The position numbers were made by a program, and so were the translations under genes. DNA of 64,000 nt, taken from Bacillota bacterium. Its GTDB lineage: Bacteria; Actinomycetota; Aquicultoria; Aquicultorales; Aquicultoraceae. The notes below the pieces were generated by a model. The model made no database searches. It was given only the letters and a program-made list of their open reading frames with translations, and was not told where the DNA came from. Position 1 is the first letter of the stretch; every line of letters starts with the position of its first letter. The stretch covers positions 123,439 to 187,438 of the forward strand of contig JAIMBH010000001.1 in the NCBI GenBank assembly GCA_023511485.1. The letters are read 5' to 3'. Positions 17,401 to 25,093 of this stretch are shown piece by piece.

Positions 17401-17453
17401 TAGTTGCTTCGGTCAATCCGCAACTACGAACTTCCTCTAGAGAGGTCCAGTTC
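17401..17453 (-). ncRNA. Two-hairpin RNA element, copy C (flgE leader)
   Basis: On the minus strand, hairpin 1 has outer stem GAACT/AGTTC, an internal loop GGA opposite A, and inner stem CCTC/GAGG. One base later hairpin 2 has stem TAGTTGC/GCAACTA around a loop containing GATTGACCGA. It ends exactly 77 bases before the flgE ATG. Copies B (52777-52827) and A (28510-28560) share the loops but have different stem sequences that still pair. It matches no riboswitch family I know. Alternative pairing: GAACTGGA at the 5' edge can also pair with TCCAGTTC at 17388-17395. Confidence 0.65.
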
Positions 17454-17462
17454 TTTAAACGG

Positions 17463-17855
17463 TTACATGATCACGGCGCTATCAATATTGGTAAAAACAT
17501 TCTCTTTAATGTTTTTGTCGTCAACCGCCGTGATAACGGTTTTGTTCTTTATGCTCACCACGAGAGCCAAGTTATCGATAAGTACAAGGGACTCGCGTGC
17601 TCCCTTGCTTGCAGCTTTCTCTACACCAGATTGAATCCGGTTGAGCTGAGACTCGCTTAACTTGATATTTCGCGCTTGAAGCCTGGCCTGTGCGTGGGCC
17701 GAGAACTTCACGCCCTGCATTTCACCGGCAAGAATATCCTTAAAGGACGGCCCAGCCTGCTTTTTTGCTTGCGTTTGCGTAACTTTCTTTTGCTCTACCG
17801 GCTTTACATGGTTAGGCTTCAGTTGATTGCCCGGCGCGAATATCTTATCTGTCAC
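17463..17855 (-). CDS. TIGR02530-type flagellar operon protein
   Basis: A 130-residue protein of the family often annotated as flagellar biosynthesis protein or flg_new, found between flgD and flgE in many Gram-positive flagellar operons; its function is unknown. The conserved core VKFSAHAQARLQARNIKLSE and the ESLVLIDNLALVVSIKNKTVITAVD stretch followed by ENVFTNIDSAVIM at the C-terminus are intact. The N-terminus is Lys/Gln-rich and probably disordered. GTG start at 17855 after AAGGAGG. A sigma-28-like site lies 40 bases upstream. Confidence 0.88.
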   Translation of the reverse strand: MTDKIFAPGNQLKPNHVKPVEQKKVTQTQAKKQAGPSFKDILAGEMQGVKFSAHAQARLQARNIKLSESQLNRIQSGVEKAASKGARESLVLIDNLALVVSIKNKTVITAVDDKNIKENVFTNIDSAVIM

Positions 17856-17895
17856 TTTGCTCCTCCTTCCTTGCCATATTATTCCTTTTGCCTAG

Positions 17896-17922
17896 TTATC
17901 GGCTGTTTAACTTAATCTCTTT
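17896..17922 (-). promoter_or_regulatory. Sigma-28-like site between flgD and the TIGR02530-type gene
   Basis: GCCGATAA on the minus strand at 17896-17903 with AAAGAGAT at 17915-17922 as minus-35 candidate, 11 bases apart. The surrounding bases TTAAACA and CTAGGCAA match the context of the flgM and flaG sites, so this is probably a real internal promoter. Confidence 0.6.
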
Positions 17923-17926
17923 GGCC

Positions 17927-18376
17927 TTACTGGTAGATTCTTGCTACATCGGCAAGTTTTACCTTTTGCCCTCCAACAATAAGCATGGGCTCACCATCTT
18001 CATACTTTACCTCTGATACAGTCCCTGAGACACTTGAGGTATCGATTTTGCCATCTCCATCCTTATCTACCCCCAGCGGGACGGTCCCCTCGACCTGTTT
18101 CCCTATTAAACTGCTGGCCTGGGTCATCTGTGACCACCTAAACATGCGGTCAAACTTGTCGTTTAAGTTCTGCATCTGCTCCAGCGCGTTAAACTGCGCA
18201 AGCTGAGCGATATACTCGGTATCCTTTGCAGGCTCAAGCGGGTCTTGGTAACGCATCTGGGTGATGAGCAGCTGTAAAAAGCTGTTCTTGCCAAGGCCTT
18301 CCCCCGTAGTCGATGGTGCACCAAGATAGCTTTGGCCATAGCCTAATGCTTTTTGCGTTGCCGAACTTACTTCCAT
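17927..18376 (-). CDS. flgD: Flagellar hook-cap scaffold protein FlgD
   Basis: FlgD caps the growing hook and is left outside the finished flagellum. The motif LGKNSFLQLLITQMRYQDPLEP and the ALEQMQNLNDKF helix are family hallmarks. The protein is short (149 residues), lacking a large C-terminal beta domain. Around residues 104-115 it contains DKDGDGKIDTSS, a calcium-loop-like sequence (EF-hand spacing D-x-D-x-D-G). ATG at 18376 is preferred: a perfect AGGAGG overlaps the GTG three codons earlier. Between fliK and the TIGR02530-type gene. Confidence 0.95.
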   Translation of the reverse strand: MEVSSATQKALGYGQSYLGAPSTTGEGLGKNSFLQLLITQMRYQDPLEPAKDTEYIAQLAQFNALEQMQNLNDKFDRMFRWSQMTQASSLIGKQVEGTVPLGVDKDGDGKIDTSSVSGTVSEVKYEDGEPMLIVGGQKVKLADVARIYQ

Positions 18377-18388
18377 TTGTATCACCTC

Positions 18389-20017
18389 CTACGCTAAGTA
18401 ATTAACCGCCATATCAAGTCCTAGGCTTAGCCTAGTCCTAATTTTTTGGATCTCCTGAACTATCGCAGCTCTATCATAATTGCTCACGGCTCTTTCACGA
18501 TGTTGGTGATCCGTATCGCGGCTATGACCTTCGTTGTTCTGGCCAACTGAAACATGGAATTCCTTGATTTTAAGTCCTTGCTCTTCTAGCGATTGTTTCA
18601 GATTGCCTAGATTTTCCTCGATTATCTGCTTTGCCTGGTGCGTTGAAGCATCAAGGACCGCTCTAATCGTACCGCCCTCGATAGTTAAGTGAATCTTAAG
18701 CTCGCCCAAGTACCTGGGCTTAAGCTGGATTCTGGCTTCGCTCCTCGCACCTGAAACTAAAACGTCAAGCTTCTCAACGAGCCTCTCAATAAGCTGCTTA
18801 GGATCGGCAGCCAACACAGAATCAGCAGCCGCACCGGACATTGCAGTGGATGAATCCTTTTGCGTCAGCTCTGTTGCGAAGGGCTGCTTATTCTCAACCG
18901 TATAACTATAATTCGATTGAGAGCCCGAACTTCCAGTGTTTGAAGTGGCGGCATCATTGGCAGAAGTATCTGTGCTCTTTGCATCCGCCGTTATTTGCTG
19001 TACGCCCGCTCCGCTTTGCGAGGCAAGTCCCTTATCAGCGACTGGCAGCTTAGCTGTATCCAGAGCAACATCGGTACTTTCGCCCTGGGCTATACCGGTT
19101 TGCTGAGCTGCTGCGTCTGCTGCCGGGAGGCTTTGCACAAGCGCCACGGGCACATCTGAACCATCGTCTGCTGCCGCAGCCTGCAGTAACTCGTTCATAC
19201 CAGTAACGCCGGAAACCTGTGCCTCTGCTGTAACTTGGGAAGTGGCGCTAACCTGTCCGCCATCCGCAGCAGATACTGTGCCCCCGACTGCACTCTGCCC
19301 AGCAACCTGGTTGGCTGCGTTTTGCCTGACATGGAATCTCTCCATAAACATATCCCTGAGATGGATAGCCAGCTTGGTATCGATACCGCCCGCCAAAGCG
19401 CCATCTGTTTTACCTGCCTCTAGACCCATAAGGCTGAGCAGGTTGGCTACCAATTTATACTTGACCATATCCAGCTCCTGGTCTGACAGAGATTGTCCTG
19501 TCCTGTGAGCAAAAAGGCGCAGCTTTAATTTAAGAGAATCAGGCAAACCATCGGTTAGCCTACCAAGACCTCCCTTTCCCCCTTCACCAGAGCTGAGGCT
19601 GAAGTTGCCAAGAAGCTTAATAAACATATTGCGGGTGTTCGTATCGCCCTCCCCGACAGCCAAACCGCTTAATAGCTCGTCGAGAATAGGTACAATATCT
19701 TCCTTCTTTATATCGGTATTTCCGCTTTTTAGCGCTTCGATTATTAAGTTAATCAGTCTCTCTCCCAGCCTGGCAATTAAGTCTTCCATATCATAGCTAT
19801 CCTGGGGCTTATCACCTCCCGCTATGAGCAACAGCAGTCCCTTCCTGATTTGTGGGTCAGAGTTTAAAGCTATGGCCTCGTCACTACCGTTTAGTTGGGC
19901 TGCAAATTCGCCCAATAAAGGTTCAAAGCCACCTGTTACCTTGGGGGATTTACCGGGTTGAGATTGTCCGGTGGGATTTAAGGATACTCCAAGGAATGGA
20001 GTCTCTACAATGTTCAC
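18389..20017 (-). CDS. fliK: Flagellar hook-length control protein FliK
   Basis: FliK measures the hook and switches export from hook to filament subunits. The N-terminal half is low in aromatic residues; the middle (about 230-380) is rich in Ala, Ser, Thr, Asp and Gln, a disordered ruler region. The conserved C-terminal Flg_hook domain spans about 410-500 with IQLKPRYLGELKIHLTIEGG and LKQSLEEQGLKIKEFHVSV. Start GTG at 20017, with a perfect GGGAGG before it, rather than the ATG six codons earlier. 542 residues is normal. Confidence 0.93.
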   Translation of the reverse strand: MNIVETPFLGVSLNPTGQSQPGKSPKVTGGFEPLLGEFAAQLNGSDEAIALNSDPQIRKGLLLLIAGGDKPQDSYDMEDLIARLGERLINLIIEALKSGNTDIKKEDIVPILDELLSGLAVGEGDTNTRNMFIKLLGNFSLSSGEGGKGGLGRLTDGLPDSLKLKLRLFAHRTGQSLSDQELDMVKYKLVANLLSLMGLEAGKTDGALAGGIDTKLAIHLRDMFMERFHVRQNAANQVAGQSAVGGTVSAADGGQVSATSQVTAEAQVSGVTGMNELLQAAAADDGSDVPVALVQSLPAADAAAQQTGIAQGESTDVALDTAKLPVADKGLASQSGAGVQQITADAKSTDTSANDAATSNTGSSGSQSNYSYTVENKQPFATELTQKDSSTAMSGAAADSVLAADPKQLIERLVEKLDVLVSGARSEARIQLKPRYLGELKIHLTIEGGTIRAVLDASTHQAKQIIEENLGNLKQSLEEQGLKIKEFHVSVGQNNEGHSRDTDHQHRERAVSNYDRAAIVQEIQKIRTRLSLGLDMAVNYLA

Positions 20018-20038
20018 GTGTTCACCTCCCTTCATGAG

Positions 20039-20545
20039 CTATTCTTGGGCATTTAAGCCCAAATCTTTACTCAGACCGGCGGCACGCTTAGCATCCATAG
20101 CAGCTAGAATCTCTGCTGCGTTTGATGCTTTCATCTTGCTCAATATAGTAACTGCTTCACTATCGGATAGCTCAGCAATTATTTTAGCCGCTTGGTCTGA
20201 ATCCATGGATTCATAGATCTTTACCAGCTTATTAAGCTCTTGATTACTATCCTGGCTGGTAGCAGGTAATATTAAGTTTGTTGTTGTCGTTGTAACCGGT
20301 TGAGTCGTCGTGGTTGTCCCGGTTTTTTTCTCTGCTGCCTTAACCGTCGTAACAGGCGACTTAGCCTTACTTTTTTTATCGACTTTTTCCTTCGCAACAT
20401 TAGCTTTTTTCTGCGCAGGGAACTTAATAACTCCGGTATATCTCAACGCAGCGACCAGGATCACCACATAAAGAACGATCAGCATGACCGCCAGCAATAC
20501 CCCGTTTTTTTGCTTATTATTCTTAGCGTTTTGTTTAGCTGCCAT
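20039..20545 (-). CDS. MotE/YlxF-like flagellar chaperone
   Basis: A membrane protein with a basic Asn/Lys-rich start, a membrane helix at about residues 15-35 (VLLAVMLIVLYVVILVAAL), a Lys/Thr-rich linker and a C-terminal helical segment with ELNKLVKIYESMDSDQAAKIIAEL and AVTILSKM repeats like those of MotE and the MgtE N-domain. MotE-type proteins sit next to fliK in other Gram-positives and help assemble the motor. 168 residues. ATG at 20545 after AAGGG. Confidence 0.82.
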   Translation of the reverse strand: MAAKQNAKNNKQKNGVLLAVMLIVLYVVILVAALRYTGVIKFPAQKKANVAKEKVDKKSKAKSPVTTVKAAEKKTGTTTTTQPVTTTTTNLILPATSQDSNQELNKLVKIYESMDSDQAAKIIAELSDSEAVTILSKMKASNAAEILAAMDAKRAAGLSKDLGLNAQE

Positions 20546-20568
20546 ATTCTAGCCCTTAAACCAATACC

Positions 20569-20614
20569 GCCGCCTTATACATTTACTAATAGCCGCCTTA
20601 TATGTTTACTAATA
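20569..20614. repeat. Tandem 23-bp repeat
   Basis: Two adjacent copies, 20569-20591 and 20592-20614, both beginning GCCGCCTTATA and ending TTTACTAATA, differing at two positions. It lies in the 147-base gap between the MotE-like gene and the lytic transglycosylase gene; purpose unknown. Confidence 0.75.
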
Positions 20615-20692
20615 TTCTCTGATACTTGCCAATACTCCCTGCTTCAGGATTAAATCACCACAAGGAGGCCAGAAGTCCTGGTCCATAATAAA

Positions 20693-21385
20693 TTAAAGGT
20701 CTTCCCCTCTAGCCCAAGAATTCAGCTCTTGCAAGCGGCTCATTATCCTTGCCACATAGCTTTGCGTCTCTTTAAAAGGCGGTATTCCGCCATATTTTTT
20801 CACATTACCCGGCCCAGCGTTATACGCTGCCAGCGCCAGCTCTATCGATCCAAAGCGGTCCAGCATCATTTTTAAATACCTGCTTCCACCGTCGATATTC
20901 TGCGCGGCATCAAATGCATCCTCTACTCCCATAGATTTTGCCGTTGCCGGCATAAGCTGCATGAGACCCATAGCTCCAGCTGGAGATTTAGCATTCGGAT
21001 CAAAGCTAGATTCCGCCTCGATTACCGATCTTATAAGGTTATAATCTAAGCCATACTTCTCAGCAGAAGCCGCTATAAGGTCACTAAATTCGACCTCCTC
21101 ACCGCTGGCGGCTTTTAAAAGTGCGGCTGCCGAAGCAGAGACTGACCTGCTTTTTTGGTCAGCATATTTTAGGGCCTCGGCAAAATTAGATAGGTCAGTC
21201 GATTTATCACCACTGCCAGGCAATCGCTTAACCGGAACCGAATCAAAAAGCCCTGTATCGACCGGATTTGTTGAGCCCGGCCCCATGCTTCTGCTTATTT
21301 GAGGGCTCGGCTGTATGGTGCCGTAACCAAAGCGGCTGCGGATATCCTGTATGCGGCTTATAATATGTCCGATACCGCCAAGCAT
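20693..21385 (-). CDS. Lytic transglycosylase (SLT domain)
   Basis: Cleaves peptidoglycan, here probably to let the flagellar rod pass through the wall. A loosely structured N-terminal part (about 1-100) precedes the SLT domain (about 105-225), with catalytic Glu in [30 protein letters not shown] and the later [17 protein letters not shown] motif. No signal peptide is obvious, which suggests export by another route. ATG at 21385 after GGAGG, overlapping the last base of fliJ. Its place in a flagellar operon points to a specialised wall enzyme. Confidence 0.92.
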   Translation of the reverse strand: MLGGIGHIISRIQDIRSRFGYGTIQPSPQISRSMGPGSTNPVDTGLFDSVPVKRLPGSGDKSTDLSNFAEALKYADQKSRSVSASAAALLKAASGEEVEFSDLIAASAEKYGLDYNLIRSVIEAESSFDPNAKSPAGAMGLMQLMPATAKSMGVEDAFDAAQNIDGGSRYLKMMLDRFGSIELALAAYNAGPGNVKKYGGIPPFKETQSYVARIMSRLQELNSWARGEDL

Positions 21386-21846
21386 TAAATCTCCTCCAGA
21401 TTCGATCTTTTACGGTTATGCCGTATTGTCGCAAGCTCGTCGATTACACCCTGCTCAACACGCGCAAACTCCTTTTGGAACTCCTCGTACTGCTTATCAT
21501 AGAGCTTCTCGAGAATCTTTTTATCTTTAGATGCCTCTATCAAGCGCTCTTGGGATCTTTTTACCTCGCTGGCTATCTCTGAAAGTTTGATTAGCTGCAT
21601 TTCAATGTCACGCTCGACTTTATCTATATAGTTTGAATAAGCGGCAGCCTCGGCTGGATCAGGAGAAGTCTGCTGCTTTGCCCTAAAATCGTTATGAAGT
21701 CTTGTGAGCTTTTGCTTTAGCTCTTCAAGTACGGCTTTTTCAATCTTAAAAACCCTCTTGATATCAGCTAGCTCTTTTTTAAGTATGTCTTCTTTTTTCC
21801 GCCTGTGATGAAGAACAGGTTGTAGCTTGAATTTAAACTTGGGCAT
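21385..21846 (-). CDS. fliJ: Flagellar export protein FliJ
   Basis: FliJ is a coiled-coil subunit that links the FliI ATPase to the export gate. Almost the whole 153-residue chain is charged heptad-like helix ([27 protein letters not shown]), starting with [16 protein letters not shown], typical of FliJ. ATG at 21846 after GGAGG. It is followed by the lytic transglycosylase and preceded by fliI, as in many operons. Confidence 0.9.
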   Translation of the reverse strand: MPKFKFKLQPVLHHRRKKEDILKKELADIKRVFKIEKAVLEELKQKLTRLHNDFRAKQQTSPDPAEAAAYSNYIDKVERDIEMQLIKLSEIASEVKRSQERLIEASKDKKILEKLYDKQYEEFQKEFARVEQGVIDELATIRHNRKRSNLEEI

Positions 21847-21916
21847 GTAATCCTCCGGATTACGTCTTGATGTGCCAAGGCTCCAACGTGTCGAACCTAC
21901 TGCCTGCTATTACCCT

Positions 21917-21943
21917 GGCCCCTGGGATTCGGTCCCTGGGCCC
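21917..21943. repeat. Imperfect GC-rich inverted repeat
   Basis: GGCCCCTGGGA (21917-21927) faces TCCCTGGGCCC (21933-21943), nine of eleven positions paired. It lies in the gap between fliI and fliJ. A run of five T follows on the plus strand, against the direction of the genes. Confidence 0.4.
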
Positions 21944-21949
21944 TTTTTG

Positions 21950-23293
21950 TTATCCACCGTTATCCTTAAATATACTTTCTAAATGCTCGACAGTTCGCAC
22001 GAAATCTTCTTTCTCGTCTACATCTTGTTTTAAAAAAGCCCTTACTGTATCAATTAACTCAATAGCGTAATCTATTTTTGGGTTGCTTCCACTAACATAT
22101 GCACCGATATTTATCAGGTCTTCGGCCTCTTGATAGGTAGCAAGCGTATCTCTTAACTGTCCAGCAACTACCATGTGATCTTTGCTTACAATATCAGGCA
22201 TTACCCTGCTTACACTCTGAAGTATATCTATCGCCGGATAATGGTTCTGCGATGCAAGCCTTCTTGAGAGAACTATATGGCCGTCCAGAATGCTTCTTAC
22301 CGCATCGGCAATTGGCTCATTCATATCGTCTGCCTCGACCAGAACCGTATAAAGCCCGGTGGTCGTACCTCTGCTAGCGGTACCAGAGCGCTCGAGCAAC
22401 TTCGGTAGAAGCGCAAACACAGATGGAGTGTATCCCCTCGTAGCAGGAGGCTCACCGATTGCCAACCCAACCTCACGCTGTGCCATCGCAAACCTTGTTA
22501 CCGAGTCCATCATGAGCATGACATCGTTACCCTGATCTCTAAAATACTCGGCGATAGCAGTTGCAGTAAAAGCTCCTTTTAACCGTATAAGAGCAGGCTG
22601 GTCGGAAGTCGCAACAACTACAACTGAGCGAGAGAGGCCTTCTTCGCCTAAATCTTTCTCAATAAAGTCCCTAACCTCCCTGCCCCTTTCACCGATCAAC
22701 CCAATGACGTTGATATCTGCCTCAGTGTTTCTCGCTATCATTCCAAGAAGCGTGCTTTTCCCAACACCGCTTCCGGCAAAGATGCCGATTCTTTGACCCT
22801 TCCCACAGGTCAGGATACCGTCGATGGCTCTTACCCCAAGAGCCAGGTGCTCACTTATCCTTTTTCTGGTTAAGGGATCCGGAGGCTTATTGTGCAGCGG
22901 ATACTCCTTTGAGGTTAGTATTGGGCCCTTGCCATCAATGGGGCGACCCAAGCCATCGATCACACGCCCTAAAAGCGCACTTCCGACACCAACTGAGAGC
23001 GATCTGCCGCTTGCCACAACTTCACTTCCCGGCTTGATGCCGCTCATTTCACCAAGCGGCATCAGCAACACCCTGTTCTCTTTAAAACCGACAACTTCTG
23101 CGGCAACCGGTGGTTCGTTTCTTGATATCTGTATATGGCATAGTTCACCAACTTGAGCAGCAGGTCCACACGACTCTATGACAAGCCCGACAACCTGAAT
23201 TACCTTGCCATTTTGTTTGATTGCCGAAATTTTCCTTACGGCATCGCTGAATTTATCAAAATCAAGGTCTTTAATCCCCTGCCTCATTGCCAC
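21950..23293 (-). CDS. fliI: Flagellum-specific ATPase FliI
   Basis: FliI hydrolyses ATP to drive unfolding and loading of export substrates. Walker A is GIFAGSGVGKST near residue 167, Walker B LMMDSVTRFA near 255, and GEPPATRGYTPSVF follows, typical of the F1-beta-like family. 447 residues is normal. Start GTG at 23293 with GGAG six bases upstream. Overlaps fliH by 23 bases. Confidence 0.97.
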   Translation of the reverse strand: MAMRQGIKDLDFDKFSDAVRKISAIKQNGKVIQVVGLVIESCGPAAQVGELCHIQISRNEPPVAAEVVGFKENRVLLMPLGEMSGIKPGSEVVASGRSLSVGVGSALLGRVIDGLGRPIDGKGPILTSKEYPLHNKPPDPLTRKRISEHLALGVRAIDGILTCGKGQRIGIFAGSGVGKSTLLGMIARNTEADINVIGLIGERGREVRDFIEKDLGEEGLSRSVVVVATSDQPALIRLKGAFTATAIAEYFRDQGNDVMLMMDSVTRFAMAQREVGLAIGEPPATRGYTPSVFALLPKLLERSGTASRGTTTGLYTVLVEADDMNEPIADAVRSILDGHIVLSRRLASQNHYPAIDILQSVSRVMPDIVSKDHMVVAGQLRDTLATYQEAEDLINIGAYVSGSNPKIDYAIELIDTVRAFLKQDVDEKEDFVRTVEHLESIFKDNGG

Positions 23294-23972
23294 TTACAAC
23301 TCCTCTAAGAGCTTGCTCAACCTGATAAAGCTGTGACTGCACACGGGCGTCTACGTTGCCTGCACTTGTTTCAAGTATGCACCCGCCACGCTTAATCCTT
23401 CTATCTGCAATGATTTCGATCTTTTCGATCCTGTCGGCTATTGACATAAGCTCGTCTTTGTGAGCCCTCATAATTTCCAGATCATCTGGGCTGACCCTTA
23501 TCTCAATATGTTCACGCTCTGCCGCAACCATAAGTGCCTTCCTTGCTACGTTAACTATCACCCTGGGATCGACTGTAACTTGCTCGCAGACTATCTTTTC
23601 AGCAATCTCTACTGCAAGATTTACGATATTCTCTTCAACAGAGTTTATAACCCTCCATTTCTCTTCAGCAGCCTGTTTGGCAATCGATATAATGGTGTCC
23701 AATGCCTTGGATATCTCAGCCCTTGCAGAATCCAGACCCTCCTGGTATCCCTTCTGGTAAGCTTCATGCTCAATTTGCCGAACCCTTCTTTCGGCCTCTT
23801 CGATAATCAAGCTGGCTCTGGTTACTGAGTCCTCAATAACGCCGGCTGCAGCGGTGCTTTCTGCGGCCAGCGTTTTACCGGTTTGAAAGTCCTCATCAGA
23901 AGATATGTCATTTGGTATGGGGTCAAAGTGAAGATTTCTGATTTTGTCGCTGTTTCGAATAATCCTAGACAA
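23271..23972 (-). CDS. fliH: Flagellar assembly protein FliH
   Basis: FliH regulates FliI and anchors it at the C-ring. The 233-residue chain is largely alpha-helical with an early variable segment and a conserved C-terminal part around VNLAVEIAEKIVCEQVTVDPRVIVNVARKAL. Start TTG at 23972 is chosen because it lies after GAGAGGAAG and overlaps the fliG stop by eight bases, a common coupling; the longer upstream reading would overlap fliG by 74 bases. Confidence 0.9.
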   Translation of the reverse strand: MSRIIRNSDKIRNLHFDPIPNDISSDEDFQTGKTLAAESTAAAGVIEDSVTRASLIIEEAERRVRQIEHEAYQKGYQEGLDSARAEISKALDTIISIAKQAAEEKWRVINSVEENIVNLAVEIAEKIVCEQVTVDPRVIVNVARKALMVAAEREHIEIRVSPDDLEIMRAHKDELMSIADRIEKIEIIADRRIKRGGCILETSAGNVDARVQSQLYQVEQALRGVVSGNEAGD

Positions 23973-25008
23973 TGATTTCTTCCTCTCCGCCGCGGGCGAT
24001 AATAATCTCGCCATCCTCCTCCAAGCGGCGGACCGCATTTACGATCTCCTGCTGCGCTTCTTCGACATCTTTTAGACGAACCGGCCCAAGGAACTCCATA
24101 TCTTCCCTGAGCATCTCACCTGCCCTTTGGGACATATTCGCAAATATTTTCTCTTTGAGATCGTCGTTTGCTGTCTTAAGCGCAAGCGCGAGTTTCTTGG
24201 AGTCGATTTCCCTAAGAACCCTTTGTACCGCACGGTCCTCGAGGTTGATGATATCCTCGAATGTAAATAGTTTTCTTCGGATCTCATCGGCAAGGTCCGG
24301 ATTCTCATCCTCAAGTATTTCAAGGATAGCCTGCTCCGTCCCCCTATCAACCTGATTCAGTATCTTAACGGTCGCATCTATCCCGCCGCTTGTTGAATAT
24401 TCCTGGCTCCTGGCAAGCGAGGATATTTTGGACTCTAGAATATTTTCTACCTCGGCGATAATATCCGGCGTCGTCCTGTCCATAAGCGCAACCCTTTTTA
24501 CAACCTCGGCCCTCAGCTCTGGATCCAGCTGCTTAAGTATCACTGATGACTGCTCAGGACGTAAGTGAGTCAGGACAAGCGCTATAGTCTGTGGATGCTC
24601 ATCTTCAATAAAGCTTGCAATCTCACTTGGGTCGGAGTTTCTAAGAAAATGAAACGGCGCGAGCTCGAGGGTTGCAGTCAGCCTCTCCATGATCTCCCTG
24701 GCCTTGTGTTTCCCAAGAGCTCTTTCAAGAATGTCGGTGGCATACTCTATACCGCCCTGCGTGATAAACTCCTGGGCCTCATAGAGGTCGTGAAACTCTC
24801 TGAGGACGCTATCGGTCACGTGCTGCGGCAGTTTTTCAACATGTGCTATCTCAGCGACCAAAAGTTCAACCTCAGATTCGTTTAACTTCTTCAGAACCTG
24901 GGCAGAGAGTTCGGCACCAAGCGAGAGCAAAAGCACTGCTGCTTTCTGCCGATCCGATATTTGCCTTAAGCCACCACTTGAGCGTTGTCTGGTCCTTGTA
25001 GGCGGCAT
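23965..25008 (-). CDS. fliG: Flagellar motor switch protein FliG
   Basis: FliG forms the rotor ring that meets the stator. Typical features are the N-terminal LSQAVLLLSLGAEL-like helix, the EHPQTIALVLTHLRPEQSS middle segment and the torque helix with charged residues near the C-terminus (about residues 275-315, AVQRVLREIDSKKLALALK). 347 residues is normal. ATG at 25008 after AGGAGG. Between fliF and fliH. Confidence 0.97.
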   Translation of the reverse strand: MPPTRTRQRSSGGLRQISDRQKAAVLLLSLGAELSAQVLKKLNESEVELLVAEIAHVEKLPQHVTDSVLREFHDLYEAQEFITQGGIEYATDILERALGKHKAREIMERLTATLELAPFHFLRNSDPSEIASFIEDEHPQTIALVLTHLRPEQSSVILKQLDPELRAEVVKRVALMDRTTPDIIAEVENILESKISSLARSQEYSTSGGIDATVKILNQVDRGTEQAILEILEDENPDLADEIRRKLFTFEDIINLEDRAVQRVLREIDSKKLALALKTANDDLKEKIFANMSQRAGEMLREDMEFLGPVRLKDVEEAQQEIVNAVRRLEEDGEIIIARGGEEEIIV

Positions 25009-25028
25009 ATAAACCCTCCTATTGATAA

Positions 25029-25093
25029 AGCCATCAGCTATCGGCTTAATTTCAAAAGCCCGCTGCTGACTGCTGACAGCTAAAAGCCAAAAG
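25029..25093. repeat. Palindromic filler repeat between fliF and fliG
   Basis: CCATCAGCTATCGGCTT is followed by CTGCTGACTGCTGACAGCT and AGCC/AAGCT units. It resembles the repeat at 1246-1294. It reaches the fliF stop codon. No gene. Confidence 0.6.
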
